A stretch of 15,640 bases of DNA from Pseudomonadota bacterium (GTDB taxonomy: Bacteria; Pseudomonadota; Alphaproteobacteria; Rhizobiales; Xanthobacteraceae): contig JAFAGM010000056.1 of NCBI GenBank assembly GCA_023422775.1, positions 1 to 15,640 on the forward strand, given 5' to 3'. Shown here piece after piece: positions 7,759 to 15,414 of the stretch. Positions within the stretch are counted from its first letter, which is position 1. The number at the start of each line of letters is the position of its first letter. The notes under the pieces were generated by a model. It was not told the DNA's origin. It made no database searches and saw nothing but the letters and a program-made list of their open reading frames with translations. Position numbers and translations under genes: made by a program.

Positions 7759-8913
7759 TCACGATGCCGCCAGATGCAGGATGTCGTTATAGGTTGCAAA
7801 CACCATCAACATCAGGACCAGGCCCAGCCCGATTCGGAACCCCATCTCCTGGGCCCGTTCCGACAGAGGGCGCCCCCGAACGGCTTCCACCGCATAGAAC
7901 AAAAGGTGACCGCCATCGAGCAGCGGGACCGGGAACAGGTTTAGCAGCCCGATCGAGATCGAAAGCACCGCGGCCAGATGCACCAGGGCCACCAGGCCGA
8001 TGGTCGCGACCTGTCCCGAAATCTGGGCGATTCTCAGTGGACCGCCGACCTGGTCGGCCGCCTCGCGGCCGGTGAATACCCCGCCGATATAGGAGAGCGT
8101 CCGGTCGACCACGAACCAGGTCTCCTTCACGCCCAGCCAGAGCGCCGTGCCGGGATCGACCCGCTCGGTCACGACGTCACCGGGCGCCGTGGCCCGTGTA
8201 ATGCCGAGCACGCCCAGGCGGTGGGTGTTTCCGAACGAATCCTTCACTTCGCGAAGTTCCGGCGTGCCCTTCAGGTCCAGCGTGGAATCGCCGCGCTTGA
8301 TGGTGAAGTTCAGGGTTTCCCCGGCGCGAACGCCCACGATGCGCTGCATGTCGGAGAAGCTGCCGATGGTCTTGCCGTCGATCGCGGTCACGATATCGCC
8401 GGCCTGGAAGCCCGCCTTCGCCGCAGCGCTGTTGGCTTCGATCTTGTCCACCCGCGCCGTCGTGCTCGGCTTGCCGAAGAAGGTGAACAGGCAGGTGAAG
8501 ATCACGATCGCCAGGATGAAATTCGCAATCGGACCGGCGGCAACGATCGCCGCGCGCGGACCGACCTTCTTGTGATGGAAGCTGCCCGCCCGCTCCTCCG
8601 CGGTCATGCCGGCAAGCGTCTCGGACGAGGCCGGCGTCGAGGCTTCCGACTCGTCGCCGAAGAACTTCACGTAGCCGCCGAGCGGGATCGCGGAGATCTT
8701 CCAGCGCGTGCCGTGGCGGTCGTTGAAGCCCGCAAGTTCCGGCCCGAAGCCGAGCGAGAACGTCAGCACCTTCACCCCGGCCCATCGGGCGACCAGGAAG
8801 TGGCCGAGTTCGTGGAAGAACACGACGATGGTCAGGACGAACAGGAAGGGGATGATGTAGCCGATGAGCCCATGGCCCAACGTATTGAAACTATGCAGGA
8901 AAAAATCAGACAT
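7759..8913 (-). CDS. rseP: Site-2 zinc metalloprotease RseP (intramembrane)
   Basis: RseP cleaves anti-sigma factors and remnant signal peptides within the inner membrane, linking envelope damage to gene expression. From ATG at 8913 the protein has 384 residues. The zinc motif HELGH is at 34-38 within the first membrane helix. GGYVKFFGDE follows near 79-88, a second hydrophobic segment near 118-147, a PDZ domain around 150-230 (AAAKAGFQAGDIVTAIDGKTIG), and then the NLFPVPLLDGGH motif with the third zinc ligand (D333) and a last helix. It is shorter than E. coli RseP (450 residues, two PDZ domains), and I see only one clear PDZ. GAGGGG lies eight bases ahead of the ATG and decides the start over TTG at 8931. 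It sits between dxr and bamA in the conserved order. Confidence 0.95.
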   Translation of the reverse strand: MSDFFLHSFNTLGHGLIGYIIPFLFVLTIVVFFHELGHFLVARWAGVKVLTFSLGFGPELAGFNDRHGTRWKISAIPLGGYVKFFGDESEASTPASSETLAGMTAEERAGSFHHKKVGPRAAIVAAGPIANFILAIVIFTCLFTFFGKPSTTARVDKIEANSAAAKAGFQAGDIVTAIDGKTIGSFSDMQRIVGVRAGETLNFTIKRGDSTLDLKGTPELREVKDSFGNTHRLGVLGITRATAPGDVVTERVDPGTALWLGVKETWFVVDRTLSYIGGVFTGREAADQVGGPLRIAQISGQVATIGLVALVHLAAVLSISIGLLNLFPVPLLDGGHLLFYAVEAVRGRPLSERAQEMGFRIGLGLVLMLMVFATYNDILHLAAS

Positions 8914-8957
8914 CAGGTTTCCCCTCGACAAGAGCCAACGGCTCCGTCCCTACCCCT

Positions 8958-10181
8958 CTAGGATGCCTTTTGGGCAATTTGAGGCAATAGGGAGGCAGCT
9001 CGATTTCGTGCGTTATGGTCAACCGCGATGGCGTCGTCGGCCGAGCTCAAAGGCGCCAGGTTCCCGGCGCGAACCCAGTCGTTGATGGTCGCCTCGACGA
9101 GGCGGGCGATCGCCCCGAACTTGATCTTGCCGGCGATGAAGGCGGCCACCGCCACCTCGTTTGCGGCATTATATACCGTAGTTGCGCCGCGTCCTGTTCT
9201 TAATGATTCGTAAGCGAGCCGCAGCCCCGGGAACCGCTCGAAGTCCGGCGCCTCGAAGGTCAGTTGACCGATCTTGGCCAGATCCAGCCTGGCCGAGGGT
9301 CCAACGATCCGATCGGGCCATCCGAGGCAGTGCGCGATCGGTATCCGCATGTCGGGGGCGCCAAGCTGAGCCACCACCGAGCGATCGGAGAATTCAACCA
9401 TGCCGTGAATGATCGACTGCGGATGCACGAGAACGTCGATTTCGTCGGGCGTCAGCGCGAACAGGTAAGAGGCTTCAATGACTTCGAGCCCCTTGTTCAT
9501 CATCGAGGCCGAATCGATCGTGATCTTCTGGCCCATGCTCCAGTTCGGATGCTTCAAGGCCTGCTCGAGCGTCGCCTGTTCGATGTCGGCGGGCGCCCAG
9601 GTGCGGAACGGCCCGCCGGATGCGGTGATGATCACGCGCACCAGTTCCTCGCGGTTACCGGAGGAAAGCGCCTGAAACAGCGCGTTATGTTCGGAATCCG
9701 CCGGCAGGATGCAGGCGCCCGCCTTCGCCGCGCGCTGCATGAAGAAATCGCCGGCGCACACCAGACATTCCTTGTTGGCCAACGCCACCGCCGCGCCGCG
9801 ATCAACGGCCGCGAGCGCCGGCTTCAGCCCAGCCGCGCCGCTCACTGCCGCCATCACCCAGTCGGCGGGACGGGCGGCAGCCTCGATGACAGCGCTTTCG
9901 CCGGCCCCGCATTCGATCCGTGTGCCCGCGAGCGCAGCTTTCAGTTCGCCGAGCCTGGCCGGATCGGCGATTGCCGCGAATCTCGCGCTGAATTCCCTGG
10001 CGAGCCTGGCCAGTGCTTCGACATTGGAATTCGCGCTCAGCGCCTCGACCTGGTAGCGGTCGCGGGCGCCCCGCAGCAAATCCATGGTGCTGTCGCCGAT
10101 CGAACCGGTGGCGCCCAGCACCGTCACGGTACGCGCGTCAGCCAACGGGACTTTGTTGTTACGCAATGGAACTGCGCTCAT
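8958..10181 (-). CDS. dxr: 1-deoxy-D-xylulose 5-phosphate reductoisomerase
   Basis: Dxr (IspC) converts 1-deoxy-D-xylulose 5-phosphate to 2-C-methyl-D-erythritol 4-phosphate with NADPH, the committed step of the MEP isoprenoid pathway. From ATG at 10181 it has 407 residues (E. coli 398). The NADPH loop GATGSIGDST is at 23-32, ANKECLV near 135-141, the metal and substrate residues D162 and E164 in PADSEHNALFQ, ASGGPFR at 187-193, E233 in MNKGLEVIEA, and HPQSIIHGMVEFSD at about 253-266. All expected catalytic residues are present. The open frame extends 32 codons into cdsA, but the family begins near this ATG, four bases after the cdsA stop. Close spacing implies co-transcription with cdsA and uppS, so one unit feeds both precursor supply and use. 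Confidence 0.96.
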   Translation of the reverse strand: MSAVPLRNNKVPLADARTVTVLGATGSIGDSTMDLLRGARDRYQVEALSANSNVEALARLAREFSARFAAIADPARLGELKAALAGTRIECGAGESAVIEAAARPADWVMAAVSGAAGLKPALAAVDRGAAVALANKECLVCAGDFFMQRAAKAGACILPADSEHNALFQALSSGNREELVRVIITASGGPFRTWAPADIEQATLEQALKHPNWSMGQKITIDSASMMNKGLEVIEASYLFALTPDEIDVLVHPQSIIHGMVEFSDRSVVAQLGAPDMRIPIAHCLGWPDRIVGPSARLDLAKIGQLTFEAPDFERFPGLRLAYESLRTGRGATTVYNAANEVAVAAFIAGKIKFGAIARLVEATINDWVRAGNLAPLSSADDAIAVDHNARNRAASLLPQIAQKAS

Positions 10182-10185
10182 CGTT

Positions 10186-11073
10186 TCACCAAACCATAAG
10201 ACCGCGGCCGACGCCATCGGCGCCGCCCCGCAGGAGCCCGAAAAGTGCCGCCACGACGACGGCTGCGACAAATCCATCCAGGCGATCCATTAGTCCGCCA
10301 TGGCCGGGAATGATGTGACTTGAGTCCTTTACGCCGAAACGCCGCTTCACGGCGGATTCGAAGAGATCGCCGAGTTGCGAAACGACCGAGAGGACCGCGC
10401 CCACGAGCAATAGCGGCAAGGTGTTGCCGAGACCAAATACGGCAAACCCGATCGCCACCGCCAGGCTGGCGGCAAAACCACCTGCAGCGCCCGCCCAGGT
10501 CTTTTTCGGACTGACCTTCGGCCAGAGCTTCGGTCCGCCAATGCCGCGGCCGGCGAAATAGCCGCCGCTGTCGGTCACCCACACGATCAGCAATACGAAC
10601 ATCAGCGCGGCGAATCCCTTGACGGGATCGAGACGCACCAGGACAGAGGCGATTTCTGCCGCCGCGGCATAAAGAAATCCGGCGGCGATCCAGTTCCGTC
10701 GATCCGGCGCAATCGATACCGCGACGACAAAACCGATGGCGAGCACGATCAGCGCGGCCTCGATACGGCCGATCGCGAGACAGAACCCGGCGACCGCAAG
10801 CGCCACCACGCCCGGCACGCTCACGCGCGTCACGCCGGCGAGGCCGACGACCGCCAGCCACTCCAGGAACAGGCCGACCGCCGCGAGCGTCACCAGCGCA
10901 GTCCACAGCCAGCCGCCGGCATAGGCGATCGCGACCGCGAGCGGTATCAGCACGGCAGCCGCGACGATGCGCATCAGGAGATTGCGCGAGCCGGACTCGC
11001 GGTTTTGCGAATCGGATTCGCCGCGCGAATCGGATTCGCTCGCCGCCGCCGGCGCGGCCTCGCGCTCGGTCAC
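10186..11073 (-). CDS. cdsA: Phosphatidate cytidylyltransferase (CDP-diacylglycerol synthase)
   Basis: CdsA makes CDP-diacylglycerol from CTP and phosphatidic acid in the inner membrane, the branch point to all major phospholipids. The 295-residue protein has many hydrophobic segments (about 34-55, 57-80, 84-120, 127-147, 154-168, 196-237, 266-280) and ends with the CDS family signature SAVKRRFGVKD followed by IIPGHGGLMDRLD (240-266). The start is taken as GTG at 11073, which overlaps the uppS stop by four bases. The first 33 residues are hydrophilic and repetitive (ESDSRG-like units, 12-30), unlike the conserved body. An ATG at 10974 (MRIVAAAVLIPL) would remove that tail, but it lacks a visible ribosome binding site. 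The next gene, dxr, starts four bases after the stop. Confidence 0.94.
   Translation of the reverse strand: MTEREAAPAAASESDSRGESDSQNRESGSRNLLMRIVAAAVLIPLAVAIAYAGGWLWTALVTLAAVGLFLEWLAVVGLAGVTRVSVPGVVALAVAGFCLAIGRIEAALIVLAIGFVVAVSIAPDRRNWIAAGFLYAAAAEIASVLVRLDPVKGFAALMFVLLIVWVTDSGGYFAGRGIGGPKLWPKVSPKKTWAGAAGGFAASLAVAIGFAVFGLGNTLPLLLVGAVLSVVSQLGDLFESAVKRRFGVKDSSHIIPGHGGLMDRLDGFVAAVVVAALFGLLRGGADGVGRGLMVW
10986..11039. repeat. Three palindromic 15-mers in the 5' end of cdsA
   Basis: GCGAATCGGATTCGC occurs at 11007-11021 and 11025-11039, and the variant GCGAGCCGGACTCGC at 10986-11000. Each copy is a 7-bp inverted repeat around one central base (with mismatch in the variant arms preserved only in part). 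Spacers are 6 and 3 bases. Read as protein on the minus strand they encode an ESDS-type repeat in the hydrophilic N-terminal tail of CdsA. Confidence 0.8.
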
Positions 11074-11828
11074 GATCCGGTTTTCGCGGCCAGACCGCCG
11101 AAGCGGCGTTCACGTCTGGCGTATTCGGCAATCGCGCTTTCCAGCGCGGCCTTGTCGAAATCCGGCCAGTGGATCGGCACGAACACGAGTTCGCTATAGG
11201 CGGCCTGCCACATCAGGAAGTTCGACAGCCGCTGCTCGCCGCTGGTGCGGATGATGAGGTCGGGATCGGGAATGTCGGGCGCATCGAGATACCGGCCGAG
11301 CGCATCGGCATCGATCGATGCCGGATCGCGCTTGCCCGCGGCCACTTCGCGCGCCAGCCGCTGCGCAGCGCCCGCGATCTCCTGACGTGATCCGTAATTG
11401 AAGGCGACCACGAGATGAAGCCTGGTGTTGGCTCTCGTCAACTCTTCAGCTTCGTTCAGCAGCGCGCAGATATCCGGCTCCAGTCCCGTCCGTTCGCCGA
11501 TCACGCGCACGCGGACGCCGTCGCGATGCAGCGTCGCCAGGTCGTTGCGGATGAAGCGGCGGAGCAGTCCGAACAGGTCGCCGATCTCGGACGCCGGCCG
11601 CGACCAGTTCTCGGAACTGAACGAGAAGATCGTCAGATACTCGATACCGAGTTCATGGGCGGCCTGAACGACGCGGCGCAGTGCATCGACGCCGCGGCGA
11701 TGGCCTTCGGCACGCGGCAGGCCGCGCGCCGCCGCCCAGCGCCCGTTTCCGTCCATGATGATCGCCACATGCAACGGGCCGGTTCGATCCGGTCCTTCCG
11801 TGGCTGGCGCAGCGGCGTTCGACATCAT
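11070..11828 (-). CDS. uppS: Undecaprenyl diphosphate synthase (di-trans,poly-cis)
   Basis: UppS extends farnesyl diphosphate with eight isopentenyl units in cis to give the C55 carrier lipid used for peptidoglycan and O-antigen building. The 252-residue product matches the family length. IIMDGNGRWAAARG (24-37) holds the catalytic aspartate (D26). EGHRRG (41-46), FSFSSENWSRP (68-78) and RTSGEQRLSNFLMWQAAYSE (194-213) are the other cis-prenyltransferase signatures. Two adjacent ATG codons (11828 and 11825) are possible starts; no strong ribosome binding site is visible ahead of either. The stop overlaps the cdsA start by four bases. A 93-base gap with short tandem repeats separates it from frr. 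It shares its substrate pathway with dxr, two genes downstream. Confidence 0.96.
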   Translation of the reverse strand: MMSNAAAPATEGPDRTGPLHVAIIMDGNGRWAAARGLPRAEGHRRGVDALRRVVQAAHELGIEYLTIFSFSSENWSRPASEIGDLFGLLRRFIRNDLATLHRDGVRVRVIGERTGLEPDICALLNEAEELTRANTRLHLVVAFNYGSRQEIAGAAQRLAREVAAGKRDPASIDADALGRYLDAPDIPDPDLIIRTSGEQRLSNFLMWQAAYSELVFVPIHWPDFDKAALESAIAEYARRERRFGGLAAKTGS

Positions 11829-11854
11829 CTATGATTCCAGGACCGGTCCCAAGC

Positions 11855-11893
11855 AGCGATATCGAGTAGCGATATCGAGTAGCGATCTCAATT
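11855..11893. repeat. 13-bp tandem repeat between frr and uppS
   Basis: AGCGATATCGAGT is present twice in direct tandem (11855-11867 and 11868-11880), followed by a third, diverged copy (11881-11893, AGCGATCTCAATT). It occupies much of the gap between frr and uppS, 27 bases ahead of the uppS start on the minus strand. Confidence 0.8.
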
Positions 11894-11902
11894 GGCGATC
11901 GC

Positions 11903-11930
11903 ACCGTTCGATCGCAGGCGATCAAACGGT
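11903..11930. other. Hairpin overlapping the frr stop codon
   Basis: ACCGTT (11903-11908) pairs with AACGGT (11925-11930) and, after one mismatch, GATCGC (11910-11915) pairs with GCGATC (11918-11923). The stem covers the last codons and the stop of frr. No T run follows on the minus strand, so it is more likely a stability or processing element than a terminator. Confidence 0.45.
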
Positions 11931-12485
11931 GAGGATTTCCTTTTCCTTTGCCGCGAGCAACTGATCGATTTCGGCAATCATCCCGTCGGTCGCCTTCTGC
12001 ACATCATTGGCAAGGCGCTCCTGGTCGTCTTCGGAAATCTCGTGATTCTTCTCGAGCTTCTTGACGATATCGAGCCCGTCGCGGCGGACATGGCGAACCG
12101 CGACCTTGGCGGCTTCGGCGTATTTATGCGCGACTTTCACCAGTTCCTTGCGGCGTTCCTGGTTGAGCTCGGGAATCCGCAGACGCAGCACCTGTCCTTC
12201 GGTCGCCGGCGACAGGCCGAGATTGGAATCGACGATAGCCTTCTCCACGGCCTTGACCATGGACTTGTCCCACACCTGCACCGAGAGCAGTCGCGGCTCG
12301 GGCACGCTGACGGTGGCGAGTTGGTTGAGCGGCATATGCGAACCATACGCCTCGACCTGCACCGGCTCGAGCATGGAGGCTGCCGCACGGCCGGTGCGCA
12401 GTCCGCCCAGTTCGTGCTTGAGCGACTGCGTCGCTCCCTGCATGCGGCGCTTCAATTCGTTGATGTCAAAACCAGGCGTGGGCAT
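11922..12485 (-). CDS. frr: Ribosome recycling factor
   Basis: Frr, with EF-G, splits the post-termination ribosome so that subunits can be reused. The 187-residue protein (E. coli 185) matches throughout. An N-terminal helix (INELKRRMQGATQSLKHELGGLRTGRAAASML) leads into the beta domain (VEAYGSHMPLNQLATVSVPEPR), then the conserved LSPATEGQVLRLRIPELNQERRKELVK stretch and the long C-terminal helices (RHVRRDGLDIVKKLEK). The start is ATG at 12485, preceded by a strong ribosome binding site, GAGGAGGGGAG, about seven bases upstream. It lies 70 bases after pyrH, the usual pyrH-frr pair. Confidence 0.97.
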   Translation of the reverse strand: MPTPGFDINELKRRMQGATQSLKHELGGLRTGRAAASMLEPVQVEAYGSHMPLNQLATVSVPEPRLLSVQVWDKSMVKAVEKAIVDSNLGLSPATEGQVLRLRIPELNQERRKELVKVAHKYAEAAKVAVRHVRRDGLDIVKKLEKNHEISEDDQERLANDVQKATDGMIAEIDQLLAAKEKEILTV

Positions 12486-12555
12486 AACGCTCTCCCCTCC
12501 TCAGAAACCAGCCGCCGGCGTCGTGGGACCTGCGGTTCGAAGCAGCACCGGCGTG

Positions 12556-13272
12556 TCAGCCGGCAACGACCGTGCCGTGGCCGTTCCCGCGCAGGATCGC
12601 GCCGATCGAACCCGGCTCGGCGATCGAGAATACGATGATAGGCAGCGACGTCTCGCGGGCAAGGGCGAATGCGGTTGCATCCATCACCTTGTAACCACCC
12701 TGGATCGCCTGCGAATGCGTCAACCGGTCGAAGCGTTTGGCCGACGGGTCCTTTTTGGGGTCGGCGCTGTAGACGCCGTCGACATTGGTGGCCTTGAGCA
12801 CCGCCTGGGCGCCGATTTCGGCCGCCCGCAGCACCGCCGTGGTGTCGGTGGTGAAGAACGGATTGCCGGTTCCACCGCCGAGCAGGACGATGCGGCCCTC
12901 GGACAGGTATTTGTGCGCTGCACTGCGGGTGAACAGCTCGGAAATCTCGGGCATCACGAACGCCGAAAGCGTTCGCGCCGGCGTTCCCTTGCGTTCGATG
13001 GCGGCCTCCAGTGCGAGGCAGTTCATCATGGTGGCGAGCATGCCCATGGTGTCGCCGGTCGGGCGCGAGACGCCGCGCGACGAGACTTCCACGCCACGGA
13101 CGATGTTGCCGCCGCCGATCACGACGGCGACCTCGATGCCGAGTTTCTGGGCCGCGATCAGCTCGCTCGCGATGCGGTCGATGGTGGGCTGGTCGATACC
13201 GAAGGACTGGCTGCCTGCGAGGTACTCGCCGGAGAGCTTGATCACGACGCGACGATAGACCGGCTCAGCCAT
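12556..13272 (-). CDS. pyrH: Uridylate kinase (UMP kinase)
   Basis: PyrH phosphorylates UMP to UDP using ATP, feeding pyrimidine nucleotides and, indirectly, the UDP-sugars used by the lpx genes in this cluster. The 238-residue protein belongs to the amino-acid kinase fold family. It shows RRVVIKLSGE (7-16), the nucleotide-binding loop VIGGGNIVRG (51-60), RPTGDTMGMLATMMN (70-84) with the UMP-contacting D74, GGGTGNPFFTTDTTAVLRA near 131-149, and KATNVDGVYSADPKKDP. Length and motifs agree with the bacterial family. ATG at 13272 is preceded by AAGGAAG at proper distance. A strong hairpin lies in the 72-base gap from tsf. Confidence 0.97.
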   Translation of the reverse strand: MAEPVYRRVVIKLSGEYLAGSQSFGIDQPTIDRIASELIAAQKLGIEVAVVIGGGNIVRGVEVSSRGVSRPTGDTMGMLATMMNCLALEAAIERKGTPARTLSAFVMPEISELFTRSAAHKYLSEGRIVLLGGGTGNPFFTTDTTAVLRAAEIGAQAVLKATNVDGVYSADPKKDPSAKRFDRLTHSQAIQGGYKVMDATAFALARETSLPIIVFSIAEPGSIGAILRGNGHGTVVAG

Positions 13273-13304
13273 TGCTTATCGCTTCCTTATCCCCGCGCAG
13301 GTGG

Positions 13305-13328
13305 CTTCCGGCGCGGCGGCGCCGGAAG
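13305..13328. other. GC-rich hairpin between tsf and pyrH
   Basis: CTTCCGGCGC (13305-13314) and GCGCCGGAAG (13319-13328) form a perfect 10-bp stem with a GGCG loop (CGCC on the minus strand). It starts 17 bases after the tsf stop. There is no T run on the minus strand, so partial attenuation or an RNA processing point that uncouples tsf and pyrH levels is the likely role, if any. Confidence 0.55.
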
Positions 13329-13344
13329 ACCGTAACAGCAGCGG

Positions 13345-14283
13345 TTACTTCTTGCCGCTGGCCGCCGCGACTTCGGCTGCGAAGTCGGATTCCTGCTTTT
13401 CGATTCCCTCGCCGAGAGCATAGCGCACAAATCCGGCAATCTTCACAGGACCGCCGACCCTGCCCTCAGCTTCCTTCACTGCCTGCGCCACCGACTTGCC
13501 GGTGTCGTGGATGAAGGCCTGCTCCAGCAGGCAGACTTCCTTGTAGTAGGTCTTCAGGCCGGACTCGACGATCTTCTCGATGACATTCTCGGGCTTGCCC
13601 TGCTGGCGGTACTTGTCGGCCAGTACGTCCTTTTCCCGCTTCACGATTTCCGGGTCGAGGCCGGACGGATCCAGCGCCTGCGGATTGCTTGCGGCGACAT
13701 GCATGGCAAGCTGACGACCGAGTTGCGCAAGTTCGTCGGTCTTGCCAGCGGATTCCAGTGCGACGAGCACACCCATTTTGCCGGCGCCGTCGATCACCGC
13801 GCCGTGGATATAGCTCGACACCACGCCCTTGGCGACTTCCAGCGCCGTGGCGCGGCGCAGCGACATGTTCTCGCCGATGGTGGCGATCGCGTCCGAGATC
13901 GCGGTCTCGACCGTGACATCGCCGACCTTGACCGCCTTGATCTTCTCGACGTCGGCGCTGTTGTGGAGCGCTACCTGGGCGATCATCTTGACGAGGCCCT
14001 GGAACTGTTCGTTGCGCGCAACGAAATCGGTCTCCGAGTTGACCTCGACCACCACGCCCTTGTTGCCCGACGTCACCGCGCCGATCAGGCCTTCCGCCGC
14101 GACGCGGCCGGCCTTCTTCGCAGCCTTCGAAAGGCCCTTCTTGCGCAGCCAATCCTGGGCGGCCGTCATGTCGCCCGAGGTTTCGGTGAGCGCTGCCTTG
14201 CAGTCCATCATGCCTGCGCCGGTCGACTCGCGCAGTTCCTTGACCATCGCCGCCGAAATCACCGCCGCCTTTGTGTCTGCCAT
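13345..14283 (-). CDS. tsf: Translation elongation factor Ts
   Basis: EF-Ts exchanges GDP for GTP on EF-Tu. From ATG at 14283 the protein has 312 residues (E. coli 283). The N-terminal UBA-like domain (VKELRESTGAGMMDCKAALTE, 14-34) is followed by DWLRKKGLSKAAKKAGR and by SETDFVARNEQF (83-94), whose TDFVARNE core is the EF-Tu-contacting signature. The dimerisation domain comes next, and a C-terminal part with LLEQAFIHDTGKSVAQAVKEA closes it. The open frame runs 21 codons further upstream. The chosen ATG has AGAAGGA nine bases ahead and begins MADTKAAV, as in relatives. It is 132 bases after rpsB, the standard rpsB-tsf pair. Confidence 0.97.
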   Translation of the reverse strand: MADTKAAVISAAMVKELRESTGAGMMDCKAALTETSGDMTAAQDWLRKKGLSKAAKKAGRVAAEGLIGAVTSGNKGVVVEVNSETDFVARNEQFQGLVKMIAQVALHNSADVEKIKAVKVGDVTVETAISDAIATIGENMSLRRATALEVAKGVVSSYIHGAVIDGAGKMGVLVALESAGKTDELAQLGRQLAMHVAASNPQALDPSGLDPEIVKREKDVLADKYRQQGKPENVIEKIVESGLKTYYKEVCLLEQAFIHDTGKSVAQAVKEAEGRVGGPVKIAGFVRYALGEGIEKQESDFAAEVAAASGKK

Positions 14284-14383
14284 CGTCGAATATCCTTCTT
14301 GCCTGCTAGCCGCGAGCACGGCGCGCGCCTTGCGCCATGCCGCCATCAGCTTCAGGGAATGCCGAAATCTCAGGAAAGAACCG

Positions 14384-14402
14384 GTGGCCGGTGGCCGGCC
14401 AC
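14384..14402. other. Inverted repeat between rpsB and tsf, possible attenuator
   Basis: GTGGCC (14384-14389) pairs with GGCCAC (14397-14402), with a further overlapping GTGGCC copy at 14391-14396, so two alternative stems are possible. It starts 14 bases after the rpsB stop. On the minus strand it is followed by CGGTTCTTTCC, a weak T-rich stretch, which would suit partial termination between rpsB and tsf. Confidence 0.45.
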
Positions 14403-14415
14403 GCGGCGTTACATC

Positions 14416-15414
14416 TTATTCCGCTTCCGCGGTCAGCGCCTTGGCCTGGGCAACCCAGCCATCGGCGCGGCTCGGAAGTCCGACCTCTTCACCGATCTTG
14501 TGCGCAGTGTCGTGATCGAGTTCGGCGAGCTGCCAGTAGTGGAAGATGCCGAGGTCGTTGAACTTCTTCTCGATCGCACCCGACACGCCGGTGAGTTTCT
14601 TGAGGTTGTCGGCGGTGCCGCGCGGCCCGGCCAGACCCTGGAAGCCGGTCGGCTGCGCTGCCGCCGGAAGCTCCTCGCGGGCCGGCTGAACCGAGGCGCC
14701 GATGTCGATGCCGTGGTCGCCTTGCGCACGCGAGATGCCGTCGATGGCGGCGCGGGCAATCAGGTCGCAGTACAGCGAAATGGCGCGGCCGGCATCGTCA
14801 TTGCCCGGCACCACATAGGTGATGCCCTTGGGATCGGAATTGGTGTCGACGATCGCGGCAACGGGAATGTTGAGCCGCTGCGCTTCCTGGATCGCGATGT
14901 CTTCCTTGTTGGTGTCGATCACGAAGATCATGTCGGGAAGACCGCCCATGTCCTTGATGCCGCCCAGCGAGCGATCGAGCTTGTCGCGCTCGCGCTGCAG
15001 CGTCAGCCGCTCCTTCTTGGTGTAGGAGTTGGCTTCGCCGGACGAGAGAACTTCGTCGAGATGACGCAGCCGCTTGATCGAGCCCGAGATCGTCTTCCAG
15101 TTGGTCAACGTGCCGCCGAGCCAGCGCGAATTGACGAAATACTGCGCGGACCGCTTCGCGGCCTCGGCAACGCCGTCCTGCGCCTGGCGCTTGGTGCCGA
15201 CGAACAGGATGCGGCCGCCCTTGGCGACGGTGTCGGACACCGCCTGCAGCGCGCGATGTAGCATCGGCACGGTCTGGGCCAGATCGATGATGTGGATGTT
15301 GTTGCGCGCACCGAAAATGTAATCCGCCATTTTCGGATTCCAGCGGTGCGACTGATGGCCAAAGTGCACGCCAGCTTCGAGCAACTGACGCATAGAAAAA
15401 TCGGGTAGCGACAT
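14416..15414 (-). CDS. rpsB: 30S ribosomal protein S2 with C-terminal extension
   Basis: S2 binds the 30S subunit between head and body and is needed to bring in S1. From ATG at 15414 the protein has 332 residues, about 90 more than E. coli S2 (241). The S2 body runs from MRQLLEAGVHFGHQ (8-21) through RWNPKMADYIFGARN, ILFVGTKRQAQ, WLGGTLTN and PDMIFVIDTNKEDIAIQEA to IPVAAIVDTNSDP and end near 230. An alanine/proline-rich linker (about 239-266) leads to a second module (267-327) with LKKLTGVSGAIEKKFNDLGI and WVAQAKAL, which resembles helix-hairpin-helix domains. The frame is open 29 codons further upstream, but the conserved start is MSLPDFSMRQ. CGGAG lies about 11 bases ahead. First gene of the run, with its own leader and likely promoter. 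Confidence 0.97.
   Translation of the reverse strand: MSLPDFSMRQLLEAGVHFGHQSHRWNPKMADYIFGARNNIHIIDLAQTVPMLHRALQAVSDTVAKGGRILFVGTKRQAQDGVAEAAKRSAQYFVNSRWLGGTLTNWKTISGSIKRLRHLDEVLSSGEANSYTKKERLTLQRERDKLDRSLGGIKDMGGLPDMIFVIDTNKEDIAIQEAQRLNIPVAAIVDTNSDPKGITYVVPGNDDAGRAISLYCDLIARAAIDGISRAQGDHGIDIGASVQPAREELPAAAQPTGFQGLAGPRGTADNLKKLTGVSGAIEKKFNDLGIFHYWQLAELDHDTAHKIGEEVGLPSRADGWVAQAKALTAEAE

Noticed and set aside
8932..8944. GAGCC/GGCTC hairpin between dxr and rseP as a terminator
   Set aside because: The stem is only 5 bp and it lies directly ahead of the rseP ribosome binding site in a 44-base gap. Chance occurrence is likely.
13507..15261. A 584-codon open frame on the plus strand opposite tsf and rpsB
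   Set aside because: It is antisense to two certain genes. Long opposite-strand frames are common in high-GC DNA with GC-rich third positions. The protein looks like no family and has no ribosome binding site of note.
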